Translations under genes and position numbers: made by a program | Part shown: piece after piece, positions 1 through 7,942 of the stretch | Position numbering within the stretch: position 1 is the first letter of the stretch | How the letters are laid out: each line of letters begins with the position of its first letter | Notes under the pieces: model-generated | Database searches by the model: none | What the model was told of the DNA's origin: nothing | What the model saw: only the letters and a program-made list of their open reading frames with translations | DNA from: a virus | Reading direction: 5' to 3' (one strand) | Virus record (IMG/VR): IMGVR_UViG_3300007276_000038 | Location: 1-64,000 of that record | Length of the DNA: 64,000 bases

Positions 1-525
1 GACTTGTTTGACTTTGATCCTAAGAGTTCTAGCACGGCGTTTGCTACGCCGCGATCCTGGACTTATGTATCCGAATCACTGTTTGACCCAGAGTTTGATG
101 ATGCTGACGTATTAGAGCAGAAGGTTGATGTTGCATCCTCTGTTGGCGAAGGCATGGCAGGTAAGTTCCTTGAGCATCGTCGACTAGCAGGTAAAATGCC
201 TGCTCCAGAGGATATTCTAGCTGGTACTGCTAAGAAGCTTGATGCTTCTATGAAAAACGAGATATCTGCAAAGTACTCATTGACTGTCGGTTTGGCTTAC
301 GAGCTCAACGATATGTTCAAGAAGAGTGGTGTTGACACTGCATTTAAGAAAGCATTCAACCACGCAGCTCGCTTTGGTATTGATAACTGCGAACCTGAGA
401 TGGTAATCTTGTTCTTCAAGTCAGTATTGGGTGATTACCAGATCCCAGTCAACATTAGGACTGATTTGGACAAAGATCTTAGCCAAGTGTTTAACGACAA
501 GTATATTAGCTACTTGCTAGGGTAA
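1..525 (+). CDS. MoxR-type AAA+ ATPase, C-terminal part (5' end outside window)
   Basis: The frame is open from the first base, so the gene begins left of the window and only about 174 C-terminal residues remain. The visible part matches the lid and C-terminal region of phage MoxR-like AAA+ ATPases: a 'TPRSW' segment, then 'VGEGMAGKFLEHRRLAGKMP' and 'PEDIL'. The Walker A and B motifs would lie upstream and cannot be seen. MoxR ATPases work as chaperone-like motors with VWA-domain partners, and a metallopeptidase/VWA gene lies downstream at 4928-6316 on the same strand, which supports the call. It ends with TAA and is followed at once by a long hairpin and an intrinsic terminator. The phage role of this pair is not known to me. 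Confidence 0.75.
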   Translation, partial: DLFDFDPKSSSTAFATPRSWTYVSESLFDPEFDDADVLEQKVDVASSVGEGMAGKFLEHRRLAGKMPAPEDILAGTAKKLDASMKNEISAKYSLTVGLAYELNDMFKKSGVDTAFKKAFNHAARFGIDNCEPEMVILFFKSVLGDYQIPVNIRTDLDKDLSQVFNDKYISYLLG

Positions 526-529
526 GCTC

Positions 530-585
530 AAAAGGGTTGCTAACACTCCCTACCTACTACTCCTACCTACAGTTAGCAACCTTTT
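530..585 (+). promoter_or_regulatory. Long hairpin with pyrimidine-rich, anti-Shine-Dalgarno-like loop
   Basis: Bases 530-544 and 572-585 form a nearly perfect inverted repeat (one extra G in the left arm). The 27-base loop is built from CTACC/TACTCC units. Bases 558-565 (TACTCCTA) are an exact reverse complement of TAGGAGTA at 615-622, in the leader of the DNA ligase gene; the same AGGAGTA core sits before the gene at 4928. The hairpin is followed directly by an intrinsic terminator, so it would form the 3' end of a transcript. It may be a terminator helper, an RNA stabiliser or a small regulatory RNA; the last is speculative. Confidence 0.5.
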
Positions 586-586
586 C

Positions 587-609
587 ATGCCCCTTCGGGG
601 GCATTTTTA
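587..609 (+). terminator. Intrinsic terminator
   Basis: A perfect 7-bp stem (ATGCCCC/GGGGCAT) with a TTCG tetraloop is followed by a T-rich tract. This is a textbook rho-independent terminator. It separates the MoxR-type gene from the DNA ligase gene. Confidence 0.9.
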
Positions 610-638
610 TTTACTAGGAGTAATACAGAGGACAAGCA

Positions 639-1745
639 ATGAACGTTTTCCCCACATTGTTTAAGGTAGACAGCAAAGGCAAAATACGAGAGTGGCGCAT
701 GGAGATAGATGGCGCACGGTATCGTACTGTGGCTGGTCTAGCTGACGGTAAACAAGTTACTAGCGAATGGAAGGCTACTGAAGCAAAGAACGTAGGTCGC
801 AGTAACGCAACAACCGCAGAAGAACAGGCTGTCCTCGAAGTAGAAGCATTATACACCAAACGCCTTGATGGTGAATATCATACCGAAGTCACTGAGGTTA
901 ACGAAGCTCGCTTTGTTAAGCCTATGCTGGCTGCGAAGTGGGAAGACCAGAAGGACAAAATTAAGTACCCTGTATTCATACAGCCTAAGCTAGACGGAAT
1001 TCGATGTATTGCTAATAAGGCAGGATTATGGAGTCGAACGGGTAAGGCAATTGTTGCTGTACCTCATATTGCAGAAGCACTCGTAAAGTTCTTTAACGAG
1101 CATCCTGATGCTATTTTGGACGGCGAGCTTTATAATCACGAGTACAAGGATGACTTCAACTCTATCATTAGCATGGTGCGCAAGACCAAGCCTTCTCAAG
1201 CTGACTTAGATCTTAGTCGAGAGAAAGTAGAATACCATGTATACGATATAGCTAGTGTTGATAGCAACTTTGAATATCGACGTATTAGTTTTAACCAGGC
1301 AGTAACGGAGATTGATTCTCCGTGTGTTGTTGCTGTTGAGACTGCGATAGTTAATAACGAAACCGAAGTCGATGATTTATACGGTACCTTTATCGGAGCC
1401 GGTTATGAAGGTGGTATTATTAGAGCCAATGATAAGTATGTTAACAAGCGAAGCAAGGGTCTACTGAAGCGTAAGGACTTCGAAGACAAGGAGTTTGAAA
1501 TTGTACGCATCGAGGAAGGTAAAGGCAACTGGAGTGGTTATGCTAAACGTGTATTCTTTCGTCTTGAGGATGGTAGAGAATGCGGGGCTGGGCTTAAAGG
1601 TAATCAAGAATATACTCGGGAAGTTCTTGCTAACGCTGATAATTATATCGGAAAGAAAGCAACCATCCAATATTTCACAAGAACACCAGACGGCGTTCCG
1701 CGTTTTCCAATCGCTAAAGCGTTGCATATGGACAAGCGTTGGTAA
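639..1745 (+). CDS. ATP-dependent DNA ligase
   Basis: This 368-residue protein should seal nicked DNA in phage replication and repair through an enzyme-AMP intermediate. The nucleotidyltransferase signature is clear: motif I is KLDGIR, with the adenylated lysine at about K117; motif III-like LDGEL has Glu at about 163; motif IV is EGGIIR from about 257; motif V is LLKRKDF with lysines at about 277 and 279. The first 85 residues look like the small WGR-like N-terminal module found in some phage ligases (EWR, a Gly-rich turn, then W-K). The C-terminal part, from about 285, would be the OB-fold domain. The ATG at 639 has purine-rich ribosome-binding sequences (AGGAG and AGAGGA) within 25 bases, just after the terminator at 587-609. 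Confidence 0.92.
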   Translation: MNVFPTLFKVDSKGKIREWRMEIDGARYRTVAGLADGKQVTSEWKATEAKNVGRSNATTAEEQAVLEVEALYTKRLDGEYHTEVTEVNEARFVKPMLAAKWEDQKDKIKYPVFIQPKLDGIRCIANKAGLWSRTGKAIVAVPHIAEALVKFFNEHPDAILDGELYNHEYKDDFNSIISMVRKTKPSQADLDLSREKVEYHVYDIASVDSNFEYRRISFNQAVTEIDSPCVVAVETAIVNNETEVDDLYGTFIGAGYEGGIIRANDKYVNKRSKGLLKRKDFEDKEFEIVRIEEGKGNWSGYAKRVFFRLEDGRECGAGLKGNQEYTREVLANADNYIGKKATIQYFTRTPDGVPRFPIAKALHMDKRW

Positions 1746-1764
1746 CTTGCCGCCAGTTGAGGAC

Positions 1765-2112
1765 ATGGTAGCCATAGAAGAAACACTCCTGGATATAACC
1801 TACACCGCCTTACTGACTGGCGATCATAAGAATATCTACATCACCGATAATAAGAAAACTACTTTCGACGAAGGATCCTTTGACGGTATATTTGTTAAAG
1901 TAAAAGAAATAGGTCAGTTTTCTATCATAGAACAATCTTTATCCTCTATCTCATTACAGTCATCAGTATTGCATATTACATCTGCCTTTATTTGGTGTAC
2001 TGATCTCGCCTGCAGTAACGCCCCTGGGTATGCCAAACATAGATTTCACTGTGATTTGCTTTTGAACACAGACTTAATTAAATTGAAAACCATGAGTAAT
2101 AAAAATGCCTAA
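1765..2112 (+). CDS. Hypothetical protein (115 aa)
   Basis: I do not recognise this protein. The frame is also open upstream, across the end of the ligase, but that stretch is in the wrong frame for the ligase and reads like a shadow. The first ATG after the ligase stop is at 1765, with GAGG only a few bases before it; a TTG at 1747 is an alternative start. The protein has an acidic, mixed-composition N-terminal half and a central hydrophobic/serine stretch, with no signal peptide or clear motif. Its last codons overlap the start of the next gene (2105) by 8 bases, which suggests translational coupling and supports it as a real gene. Confidence 0.5.
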   Translation: MVAIEETLLDITYTALLTGDHKNIYITDNKKTTFDEGSFDGIFVKVKEIGQFSIIEQSLSSISLQSSVLHITSAFIWCTDLACSNAPGYAKHRFHCDLLLNTDLIKLKTMSNKNA

Positions 2113-2572
2113 ACAACACCGGAAATTAAAGGAGGTGGACCATCTCCGGGGATCGTTCGACGAAGCGCATGACAGGCTTTTAGGACTCGAAGACATAATC
2201 ATTGATAAGCAATTGCTTGCCATGTTAACCGGGAATCACTTTTATGTTGTAGCTTTTACCCATGCTTACATATTTAATAAAGACAATAAGTGGGAGGACA
2301 TCGACACATTCAATGAGTATATCGTCAAGGGACACACCGCCGGTGATGACTTAACGGTTTTTGTTATACCCGACGAGGCCCGTGCCTGGCAAGACGACTG
2401 GGCGATAAAAATCGGCCGCCTTGCCCGTAAACTTGAGGTGATGGGACTGTGCCCGATGTTCGCGGAATATATATGGTATACTAGAGACGGTAAGTGTCTG
2501 AAAAACCGTCTGACTGGACGGGGGCACGGAATTAGTCCTGAGCTAAAAAGATTAGTTGGTCAAGAAGTGTAG
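2105..2572 (+). CDS. Hypothetical protein (155 aa)
   Basis: I recognise no family. The protein is soluble-looking and charged. It has an N-terminal basic patch (KQHRKLKE), a central hydrophobic core with several aromatic residues, and a basic C-terminal segment with a Gly-rich 'TGRGHG' turn. It overlaps the previous gene by 8 bases, so the two are probably translated together after the ligase. It ends with TAG. No gene follows for about 280 bases. Confidence 0.6.
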   Translation: MPKQHRKLKEVDHLRGSFDEAHDRLLGLEDIIIDKQLLAMLTGNHFYVVAFTHAYIFNKDNKWEDIDTFNEYIVKGHTAGDDLTVFVIPDEARAWQDDWAIKIGRLARKLEVMGLCPMFAEYIWYTRDGKCLKNRLTGRGHGISPELKRLVGQEV

Positions 2573-2670
2573 AAAACTGCATTAGCTAGCCCCACATTAA
2601 CAAAAAGACTATAATTTTAATAAAACAGTACTAGTACCAGCTATTCCTCTAGTTTGTTACTGGTCGCTTG

Positions 2671-2763
2671 TAAGTCATTGATTCTTGGTAAAATAACTTC
2701 ATTAAAATCAATGACTTAGCTCAGTCGTGTATTAAGTTATTCTTCAATGAAATCAATGACTTA
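2671..2763. repeat. Three copies of a 13-bp repeat in the gap before the radical SAM gene
   Basis: The gap 2573-2850 holds TAAGTCATTGATT at 2671-2683 and its exact reverse complement AATCAATGACTTA at 2706-2718 and 2751-2763. The last two lie in a 24-bp direct repeat (2697-2720 and 2742-2765, 2 mismatches). The first two copies could pair as a hairpin with a 22-base loop. A fourth copy lies at the end of the downstream gene (4837-4849). I see no coding sequence in the gap; besides the repeats it holds the 10-bp palindrome GTACTAGTAC at 2628-2637 and a late-promoter box at 2811. Confidence 0.85.
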
Positions 2764-2810
2764 GCGTACATCTAGACCTCCCAAAAAGCACAAATACTAG
2801 TGTAAATAAG

Positions 2811-2818
2811 AATAAATA
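2811..2818 (+). promoter_or_regulatory. T4-type late promoter box
   Basis: AATAAATA lies 33 bases before the ATG of the radical SAM gene at 2851. It matches the ATAAATA core that recurs before other genes in this window, including a perfect TATAAATA at 36913-36920 on the other strand. The wider motif ATAAATATAAACA is shared with the leader at 32812-32824. Confidence 0.55.
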
Positions 2819-2850
2819 TAAACATACACTACAGAAGGATTTATAGCACT

Positions 2851-4839
2851 ATGAAGAAGAATGTATATCTAGCCCAAGTAAACTATTCGCAGGTGTTTAA
2901 AGGGACCATCAATTATTGGCTTCCTTACAGTATAGGTTGTTTGGCTGCATACGCTGAGTCACAAGAACATATCATGAACGAGTACGAAATCAAGGAATTG
3001 TTCTTTAAGCGAGAATATCCCTCAGATATTATTGATCGTCTTGAGGACCCAGCAGTCTTTGGTTTCTCTATGTACGTATGGAACTCACAATACCAAATCA
3101 AAATTGCACAACTAGTTAAAGAAAGATGGCCCGAATGCCTTATTGTGTTTGGCGGGCCTAACTCAACTAACGATCAGTGTAATCTAGATTACTGTGATGT
3201 AGTTGTTCGCAACGAAGGTGAAGCAGCATTTTGCGAAATATTAGAACGTCTAAGCGATGGCCGTGAGATTCCTCCCTTGGTAGTAGCAGAGCGCCTTAAA
3301 GACCTTGACATCCTTCCTAGTCCATTCACCGAAGGAACGTTTGAACCTATTGTAAAAGCTAACCCTGAAGTAGAGTGGTTGGTTTCGATAGAAACTAATC
3401 GAGGCTGTCCTTATTCATGTACATTTTGCGATTGGGGTAGTGCAGTAGCAACTAAGGTACGCAAGTTCTCTATGAAGAAAGTAACTGAAGAAATACGCTG
3501 GCTTGCAAATAATGACGTTGCTTATATTTTTCCAGCTGATGCTAATTTTGGTATATTTAAAGATCGGGACTTATACATAGCTAAACTTCTCCGAGAAGCT
3601 GGTGATTTGCCACAAAGTAAATTCCAAGCTATTAACCTTCAGTACCTTAAAAATAACACAGAAACCGCGATGATCATCGAAAGCATACTAGGCCCAACCT
3701 TCGGTAGAGGCGTTACAATGAGCAGACAAAGCCAACATGCCGATACACTTGAGGCAATTAAAAGAAAAAATATATCTGAGGAAAAATTTGAAAAAGCAGT
3801 AGCCTTTAGCGAAGATTATGATGTTCTAACATACAGTGAGCTTATTATTCCGCTACCGTTAGAGACAAAGGATTCCTTTAGAGAGGGCCTCACTAATATG
3901 CTCGAAGCAAAACAACATTCGTCAATTGAAGTTTGGCCTGCATTAATATTGCCTAACTCAGAGATGGGCAGCAAAGAATACATAGAGAAGTACGAATTAA
4001 AAACAGTGATCGTGTCTGACTACGGTAAACTTAACGGAGACACAATAGGTCAGAACGATCACTTAACAGTTAATTTTATAGACGCGGATACTGCTGAACA
4101 AACTGCGCTTGTTGTTGCGACTAGCACCATGACTACTGAAGAAGTATTAGATTCATATATATACAGTTGGATGGTTATAAGTATGCATAACCGAGGCTTT
4201 TCTCAAATCGTATCAAGATATCTAAATTCTAAACATGGTGTTCCGTATCGTGCATACTATGATAGACTGTATGAAGTCATGAAAACCTATCCTAGTACAC
4301 GGAACATGATGGATTTGATCAACGAAGCACAAATGTTTTACCTGGAAAACGGTCGCTATCCTCTAGAAGATCCTCGTTTTGAAGAAATACTAAATACCGC
4401 ATCCATGCACTTCTTCTCAACCTTGGGTCGATTAAAATGTACCGAAATAAAAGAGGAACTATTTGATATAGGAATAAGTGTAGCTTTAGAATTTGAGGAG
4501 TTACCTGATGATATAGTAGAATTACAACGAAAAATGATTTTCGATAAAGAGCATACTTACCCTATAACAATTGAGTCAGGTTATAATATATTCACAGAAA
4601 CCGACGAAGAAACACAGTACATCATAGGAACAAGGGCAACTAATGAGGCTCAAGAGTGGCTTAACCGCAAGGTAGGCTCAAAGAACATGATTACTACCAC
4701 CGGGGCCACCAATAGCCAAGAAAGGCATGGTGCATCGCTACTAGCAACTGATCGCGTAGCTACTGCAATAGAAAATGCGGTGTCTGTATTCGGTGAGTAT
4801 AAACTTGTTGAAAATCAAGAACTTACAAAAGATTCCTAA
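2851..4839 (+). CDS. Cobalamin-binding-type radical SAM protein
   Basis: This 662-residue protein has the layout of class B radical SAM enzymes. An N-terminal Rossmann-like domain (about 1-150, with 'GFSMYVWNSQ' and 'IVFGGPN') resembles a B12-binding domain without the classical DxHxxG histidine. A radical SAM core begins at 'NRGCPYSCTFCDWG', whose three cluster cysteines fall at about C186, C190 and C193. A long helical C-terminal region follows. The substrate cannot be told from sequence; relatives carry out methylations, cyclisations and other carbon-centred chemistry. It is a clear paralogue of the gene at 20914-22836, sharing the TFCDWGS and DANFGIF motifs, yet sits alone outside the sugar island. 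GGAT precedes the ATG. The stop codon lies inside a 13-bp repeat that also occurs upstream, which hints at a separately acquired unit. Confidence 0.85.
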   Translation: MKKNVYLAQVNYSQVFKGTINYWLPYSIGCLAAYAESQEHIMNEYEIKELFFKREYPSDIIDRLEDPAVFGFSMYVWNSQYQIKIAQLVKERWPECLIVFGGPNSTNDQCNLDYCDVVVRNEGEAAFCEILERLSDGREIPPLVVAERLKDLDILPSPFTEGTFEPIVKANPEVEWLVSIETNRGCPYSCTFCDWGSAVATKVRKFSMKKVTEEIRWLANNDVAYIFPADANFGIFKDRDLYIAKLLREAGDLPQSKFQAINLQYLKNNTETAMIIESILGPTFGRGVTMSRQSQHADTLEAIKRKNISEEKFEKAVAFSEDYDVLTYSELIIPLPLETKDSFREGLTNMLEAKQHSSIEVWPALILPNSEMGSKEYIEKYELKTVIVSDYGKLNGDTIGQNDHLTVNFIDADTAEQTALVVATSTMTTEEVLDSYIYSWMVISMHNRGFSQIVSRYLNSKHGVPYRAYYDRLYEVMKTYPSTRNMMDLINEAQMFYLENGRYPLEDPRFEEILNTASMHFFSTLGRLKCTEIKEELFDIGISVALEFEELPDDIVELQRKMIFDKEHTYPITIESGYNIFTETDEETQYIIGTRATNEAQEWLNRKVGSKNMITTTGATNSQERHGASLLATDRVATAIENAVSVFGEYKLVENQELTKDS

Positions 4840-4863
4840 GTCATTGATTTGTAAGGGTTTTTA
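4822..4863 (+). terminator. Possible weak terminator at the end of the radical SAM gene
   Basis: CTTACAAA at 4822-4829 and TTTGTAAG at 4848-4855 form an 8-bp stem with an 18-base loop. It is followed by GGGTTTTTA. The stem is AT-rich and overlaps the end of the coding sequence, so its strength is uncertain. Confidence 0.35.
4837..4849 (+). repeat. Fourth copy of the 13-bp repeat, overlapping the stop codon
   Basis: TAAGTCATTGATT is identical to 2671-2683 and inverted relative to 2706-2718 and 2751-2763. Its first three bases are the TAA stop of the radical SAM gene, so that gene is bracketed by copies of the repeat. Confidence 0.85.
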
Positions 4864-4867
4864 GGTC

Positions 4868-4895
4868 TTGACATATCCTGAGACTATGCTATAAT
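4868..4895 (+). promoter_or_regulatory. Consensus sigma70-type promoter
   Basis: TTGACA (4868-4873) and TATAAT (4890-4895) are both perfect consensus hexamers, spaced by 16 bases. They lie about 30 bases before the AGGAGT ribosome-binding site of the metallopeptidase/VWA gene. This implies transcription by unmodified host RNA polymerase, probably early in infection. Confidence 0.88.
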
Positions 4896-4927
4896 AGTAC
4901 TGTAGAGTAAAAAACTAGGAGTAACAA

Positions 4928-6316
4928 ATGGCAATGCTTGCCCAAAGCGATCAGGTTGTTTATAGCATAGAAAACGCTAAGAAAGACAGCCGTCATTCTC
5001 AGATAGATATCCCCGAAACGAACTTAACATCCGAGCAAGTACTAGACATACTTATTAAGGCTCGGGTTCATCTCCTTATTAATTCACCGTTCTTTGGTAA
5101 CTTAGCTACTAGGTTGCGTTTCATTGATGCAACGAACTGGTGTCAAACCGCTGCTACTGATGGCCGCAACTTTTACTATAATCGAAACTTTGTTGCTGCC
5201 TTGGTTAGCAGAAGCGAAGGACAAGTAATTTTCTTGGTTGGACACGAAGTTCTTCATTGTGTTTACAGCCACATGAACCCAAAATGGTTGGGTTCACGCA
5301 ATAAGATGCTAGCTAACATTGCCCAAGACTTCGTTATTAACTTAGACTTAGACTCTGCTAACATCGGTGAGAAAATCGATCTTGTTGAAATTTGCTACGA
5401 TTGGAAATACCGTGGTAAGATTTGGGAAGAAGTGTACGACGAGCTTTACGAGGAAATTAAAGAAAACGGCGGCGATCCTGAGTCAGGTGACTCCGGTGGC
5501 AATGAAACCCTCGATATTCACATGGACGGCACAGAAGGTGGTGAAGGCGATGGTGAAGGCGATGGTGAAGGCGATGGTAGCGGCGGTAAAGGCGACGGTA
5601 CTGATGGTCCTATTAAGTACACCAAAGAAGAGATGGAAGCAATCGCTAGCGATGTTCGTGATGCCACCATTCAGGCAGCGAAGGCTGCTGGCGCTGGCAA
5701 CTTGCCGGGTGGCGTGAAGCGCCTAGTTGATAAGATGCTGAATCCTCAGATTGACTGGCGCGAGCTTCTTGCTATGCAAATTCAGTCAATCCTCAAGAGC
5801 AACTATAACTTCATGAAGCCATCACGTAAGGGCTTGGATGCTGGTTACTGGTTGCCTGGCATGGACAACGACCAAACCATCGATATCGCACTTGCTATTG
5901 ATACGTCTGGTTCAATCAACGACGAAATGATGCGTGACTTTATCTCAGAAGTGTACGGTATTATGTCACAGTACACCGACTTTAGGGTGCACCTGTGGTG
6001 CTTTGATACCGAGGTACATAACCCTGTTGTTATTACCGCTGACACCATTCAAGACTTTGATAATTACGAGTTAGCTGGTTATGGTGGTACTACGTTTGAA
6101 TGTAACTGGGAGTACATGAAGGATAACGACATCGAACCCAAGAAGTTCATTATGTTTACAGATGGTTACCCTTGCAGAGGCTGGGGCGACGAGTTCTACT
6201 GCGAAACATTGTTTATTGTTCACGGTGGTGGCTACGGTGAACCCCCAGTTGCACCGTTTGGTATTACAGTACCATATACCCGCGAGGAAGGTGCAGGTGA
6301 AGCCAAAGCTGCATGA
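4928..6316 (+). CDS. Metallopeptidase-like / VWA domain protein (MoxR partner)
   Basis: The 462-residue protein has two parts. The N-terminal domain carries a zinc-peptidase-like HExxH motif (HEVLH, about H106-H110), as in the family of VWA-like proteins with an N-terminal metallopeptidase domain. An acidic Gly-Glu-Gly-Asp repeat (about residues 200-225) links it to a C-terminal von Willebrand A domain, whose MIDAS motif DTSGS begins at about D325, followed by 'GGTTF' and 'FTDGYP'. Proteins of this type work with MoxR AAA+ ATPases, and the end of one is encoded at 1-525. It starts at 4928 with a good AGGAGT site and a strong promoter just upstream. Whether the peptidase is active is not known. 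The next gene overlaps it by ATGA. Confidence 0.85.
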   Translation: MAMLAQSDQVVYSIENAKKDSRHSQIDIPETNLTSEQVLDILIKARVHLLINSPFFGNLATRLRFIDATNWCQTAATDGRNFYYNRNFVAALVSRSEGQVIFLVGHEVLHCVYSHMNPKWLGSRNKMLANIAQDFVINLDLDSANIGEKIDLVEICYDWKYRGKIWEEVYDELYEEIKENGGDPESGDSGGNETLDIHMDGTEGGEGDGEGDGEGDGSGGKGDGTDGPIKYTKEEMEAIASDVRDATIQAAKAAGAGNLPGGVKRLVDKMLNPQIDWRELLAMQIQSILKSNYNFMKPSRKGLDAGYWLPGMDNDQTIDIALAIDTSGSINDEMMRDFISEVYGIMSQYTDFRVHLWCFDTEVHNPVVITADTIQDFDNYELAGYGGTTFECNWEYMKDNDIEPKKFIMFTDGYPCRGWGDEFYCETLFIVHGGGYGEPPVAPFGITVPYTREEGAGEAKAA

Positions 6317-6963
6317 TACAGTCTGATAAACTAGGTGCTGGCTTACTAACAAAGGTGCCTACAATTCTTGCTGAGGACAACCAATTACTTGGGATTCAAT
6401 GCACTGTGGGGCGACATGCCAGGCATGTCGTCCTTGACTGTGTACACAACCATGACGCCAGGCAATTGCCTGTTACAGGGCCTTTTATTGGCGAACTGTG
6501 GATTAGGACCAAAAAAACGTTCGTGCTCGATCGAGATAGCAAGATACTATTGTGCAACTTAGGTCTCCATACTATGGATTGTTATGAGGGTTTGCCTCTG
6601 ATTCCAAAATATCATAAGCATATAAAAGACACTCCTTGGCGTCATGCGCTATTTGTTAGTAGAGCACTTAAAGACCAAACTGTTGACCCAACGATTGTCT
6701 TCCCTAACGTAGTATCGTGCCCAATTGTATTAAATCCTAGTGATTGGGAAGAAGTTTTTGAAGAATACTTAGCTAATGTAGCTATAAGTCTGCTAAAAGG
6801 CCGCAAGAAAACCGATGCTTATGCAGAAAAAGTTCGATTTGAATGGACTGATCCTTCATGTATTCCACTCGATGATCACTTAGTGAGCCGCTATAAACTA
6901 CCTTGGTTAAAGACAGCATACTTAAAGAATAAAAAGAAAACCAATAATTCCAAGCCGTTATGA
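6313..6963 (+). CDS. Hypothetical protein (216 aa)
   Basis: I do not recognise a family. It starts on an ATGA overlap with the VWA gene, so it is probably translated with it and may share its function. The protein is soluble, with a beta-rich N-terminal half ('HARHVVLDCVHNHDAR') and a Lys-rich tail ending in KKTNN. There is no signal peptide or membrane segment. It ends with TGA, 51 bases before the next gene. Confidence 0.65.
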   Translation: MIQSDKLGAGLLTKVPTILAEDNQLLGIQCTVGRHARHVVLDCVHNHDARQLPVTGPFIGELWIRTKKTFVLDRDSKILLCNLGLHTMDCYEGLPLIPKYHKHIKDTPWRHALFVSRALKDQTVDPTIVFPNVVSCPIVLNPSDWEEVFEEYLANVAISLLKGRKKTDAYAEKVRFEWTDPSCIPLDDHLVSRYKLPWLKTAYLKNKKKTNNSKPL

Positions 6964-6973
6964 TTAGGTTTAT

Positions 6974-7001
6974 TAAATACTAATAACAAAACTATTATTA
7001 G
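6974..7001 (+). promoter_or_regulatory. Degenerate late box and small hairpin before the 7014 gene
   Basis: TTAAATA (about 6973-6979) is one base off the late-promoter core and lies about 36 bases before the ATG at 7014. CTAATAA (6980-6986) can pair with TTATTAG (6995-7001), whose last bases form the start of the AGGAG ribosome-binding site. The stem is short and AT-only, so any effect would be modest. Confidence 0.3.
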
Positions 7002-7013
7002 GAGTTTTACACA

Positions 7014-7274
7014 ATGTCAGACACTACTACAACAATCAAAGAGGAAGAAGCAACACAACTTCCTGTTGATACCCAAATTACATTAAATGACTTGGCTATT
7101 TTGCTACAAGTCGTTGACCTTGCTACAACACGTGGCGCATTTAAGGCTAACGAGCTTTCTCAAATTGGCTCAGTGTTCGATAAGGTTTCAGCTTTTTTGG
7201 CTGCGGCTGATGCTGATAAAAAAGCAAAAGAAGCTGATGCGGCTGACGCTGACACAGAACAACAAGAAGCATAA
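7014..7274 (+). CDS. Small conserved phage-type protein (86 aa)
   Basis: A small acidic protein. Its centre ('LNDLAILLQVVDLATTRGAF' and 'ELSQIGSVFDKV') is of a type I know from T4-like marine phages, where it is usually left as hypothetical. The C-terminal third is a charged Ala/Asp/Lys/Glu stretch that is probably an extended helix. There is a strong AGGAG site before the ATG. Two further small genes follow in the same direction. The function is unknown. Confidence 0.7.
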   Translation: MSDTTTTIKEEEATQLPVDTQITLNDLAILLQVVDLATTRGAFKANELSQIGSVFDKVSAFLAAADADKKAKEADAADADTEQQEA

Positions 7275-7286
7275 GAGGATATTATC

Positions 7287-7910
7287 ATGAGTTTAGTAAA
7301 ACACGTTGGAAAATTTGGTGAGAAGCCATGCGTAATTATTTTTAGAGAGTTGCCTGATGACGCAACTAGCTGTTTAATTGTACAAACTGGATCATTGCCA
7401 GAGCGTATGCACGACGAGCTAATGAATGCAGTACAAAGTACTGAAGCGCAAACAGCAAATGCTATCGCTGATGTTCTTTCGCGCAAGCAGTTCTCTGATG
7501 GTCAGGCTATGCTTAATGCATTGCATTATGGCAAGTACATGCAAAAAGTACCGGTGAGCCATGTTGCACTTACTCCGCAACCAAACAGTAGCGTACCATT
7601 AGCTGATGTTAACAGTGAGATAAACAAGTTAGAAGGTGGTTACACTGCGCCAATTAACGATGAGATTCACCTTAACGAAGGCAAAAAAGCTCCAGTAGCA
7701 GAACCTACTAGTGCCCCAGTTGAAGCAGCATCAGTTGAATCAAGCGGCGATGACATTGCTCAAGGGTTACTTATGCAAGGGCAGCTTATGCTAGATGATG
7801 CTAAGTCGTTGGAATCAGAAGCTAAAGCGAAGCTGGAACAGGCTTATGCAATGGATCCTTCACTGCGTCCGGTGAAAAGAGGGCGGCCAAAAAAAGCCGA
7901 AAATGCATAA
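7287..7910 (+). CDS. Conserved phage protein with AT-hook-like tail (207 aa)
   Basis: The first 110 residues form a compact domain ('GKFGEKPCVIIFRELPDD', 'SLPERMHDELM') that resembles a conserved hypothetical protein of T4-like phages. A low-complexity Pro/Ala/Glu linker follows. The C-terminus has a predicted helix and then 'KRGRPKKAENA', with the GRP core of an AT-hook, so DNA binding is possible. Twelve bases separate it from the gene before, and a GAGGATATT site precedes the ATG. No specific function can be named. Confidence 0.7.
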   Translation: MSLVKHVGKFGEKPCVIIFRELPDDATSCLIVQTGSLPERMHDELMNAVQSTEAQTANAIADVLSRKQFSDGQAMLNALHYGKYMQKVPVSHVALTPQPNSSVPLADVNSEINKLEGGYTAPINDEIHLNEGKKAPVAEPTSAPVEAASVESSGDDIAQGLLMQGQLMLDDAKSLESEAKAKLEQAYAMDPSLRPVKRGRPKKAENA

Positions 7911-7917
7911 ATAAATA
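7906..7917 (+). promoter_or_regulatory. T4-type late promoter box (two overlapping copies)
   Basis: CATAAATA (7906-7913) and AATAAATA (7910-7917) overlap, about 30 bases before the ATG at 7943. The first copy straddles the stop of the upstream gene. Confidence 0.55.
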
Positions 7918-7942
7918 CTAACTACAGTAAAAAAGGAATATT

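Noticed and set aside
1495-1764. The upstream extension of the 115-residue gene into the ligase gene
   Set aside because: This part overlaps the conserved C-terminal part of DNA ligase in another frame, so I start the gene at 1765.
2671-2763. CRISPR-like repeat array
   Set aside because: The repeats are only 13 bases, differ in orientation and have unequal spacing; there are no cas genes.
5540-5580. A tandem DNA repeat as a separate element
   Set aside because: It encodes the Gly-Glu-Gly-Asp linker of the VWA protein and is best seen as part of that gene.
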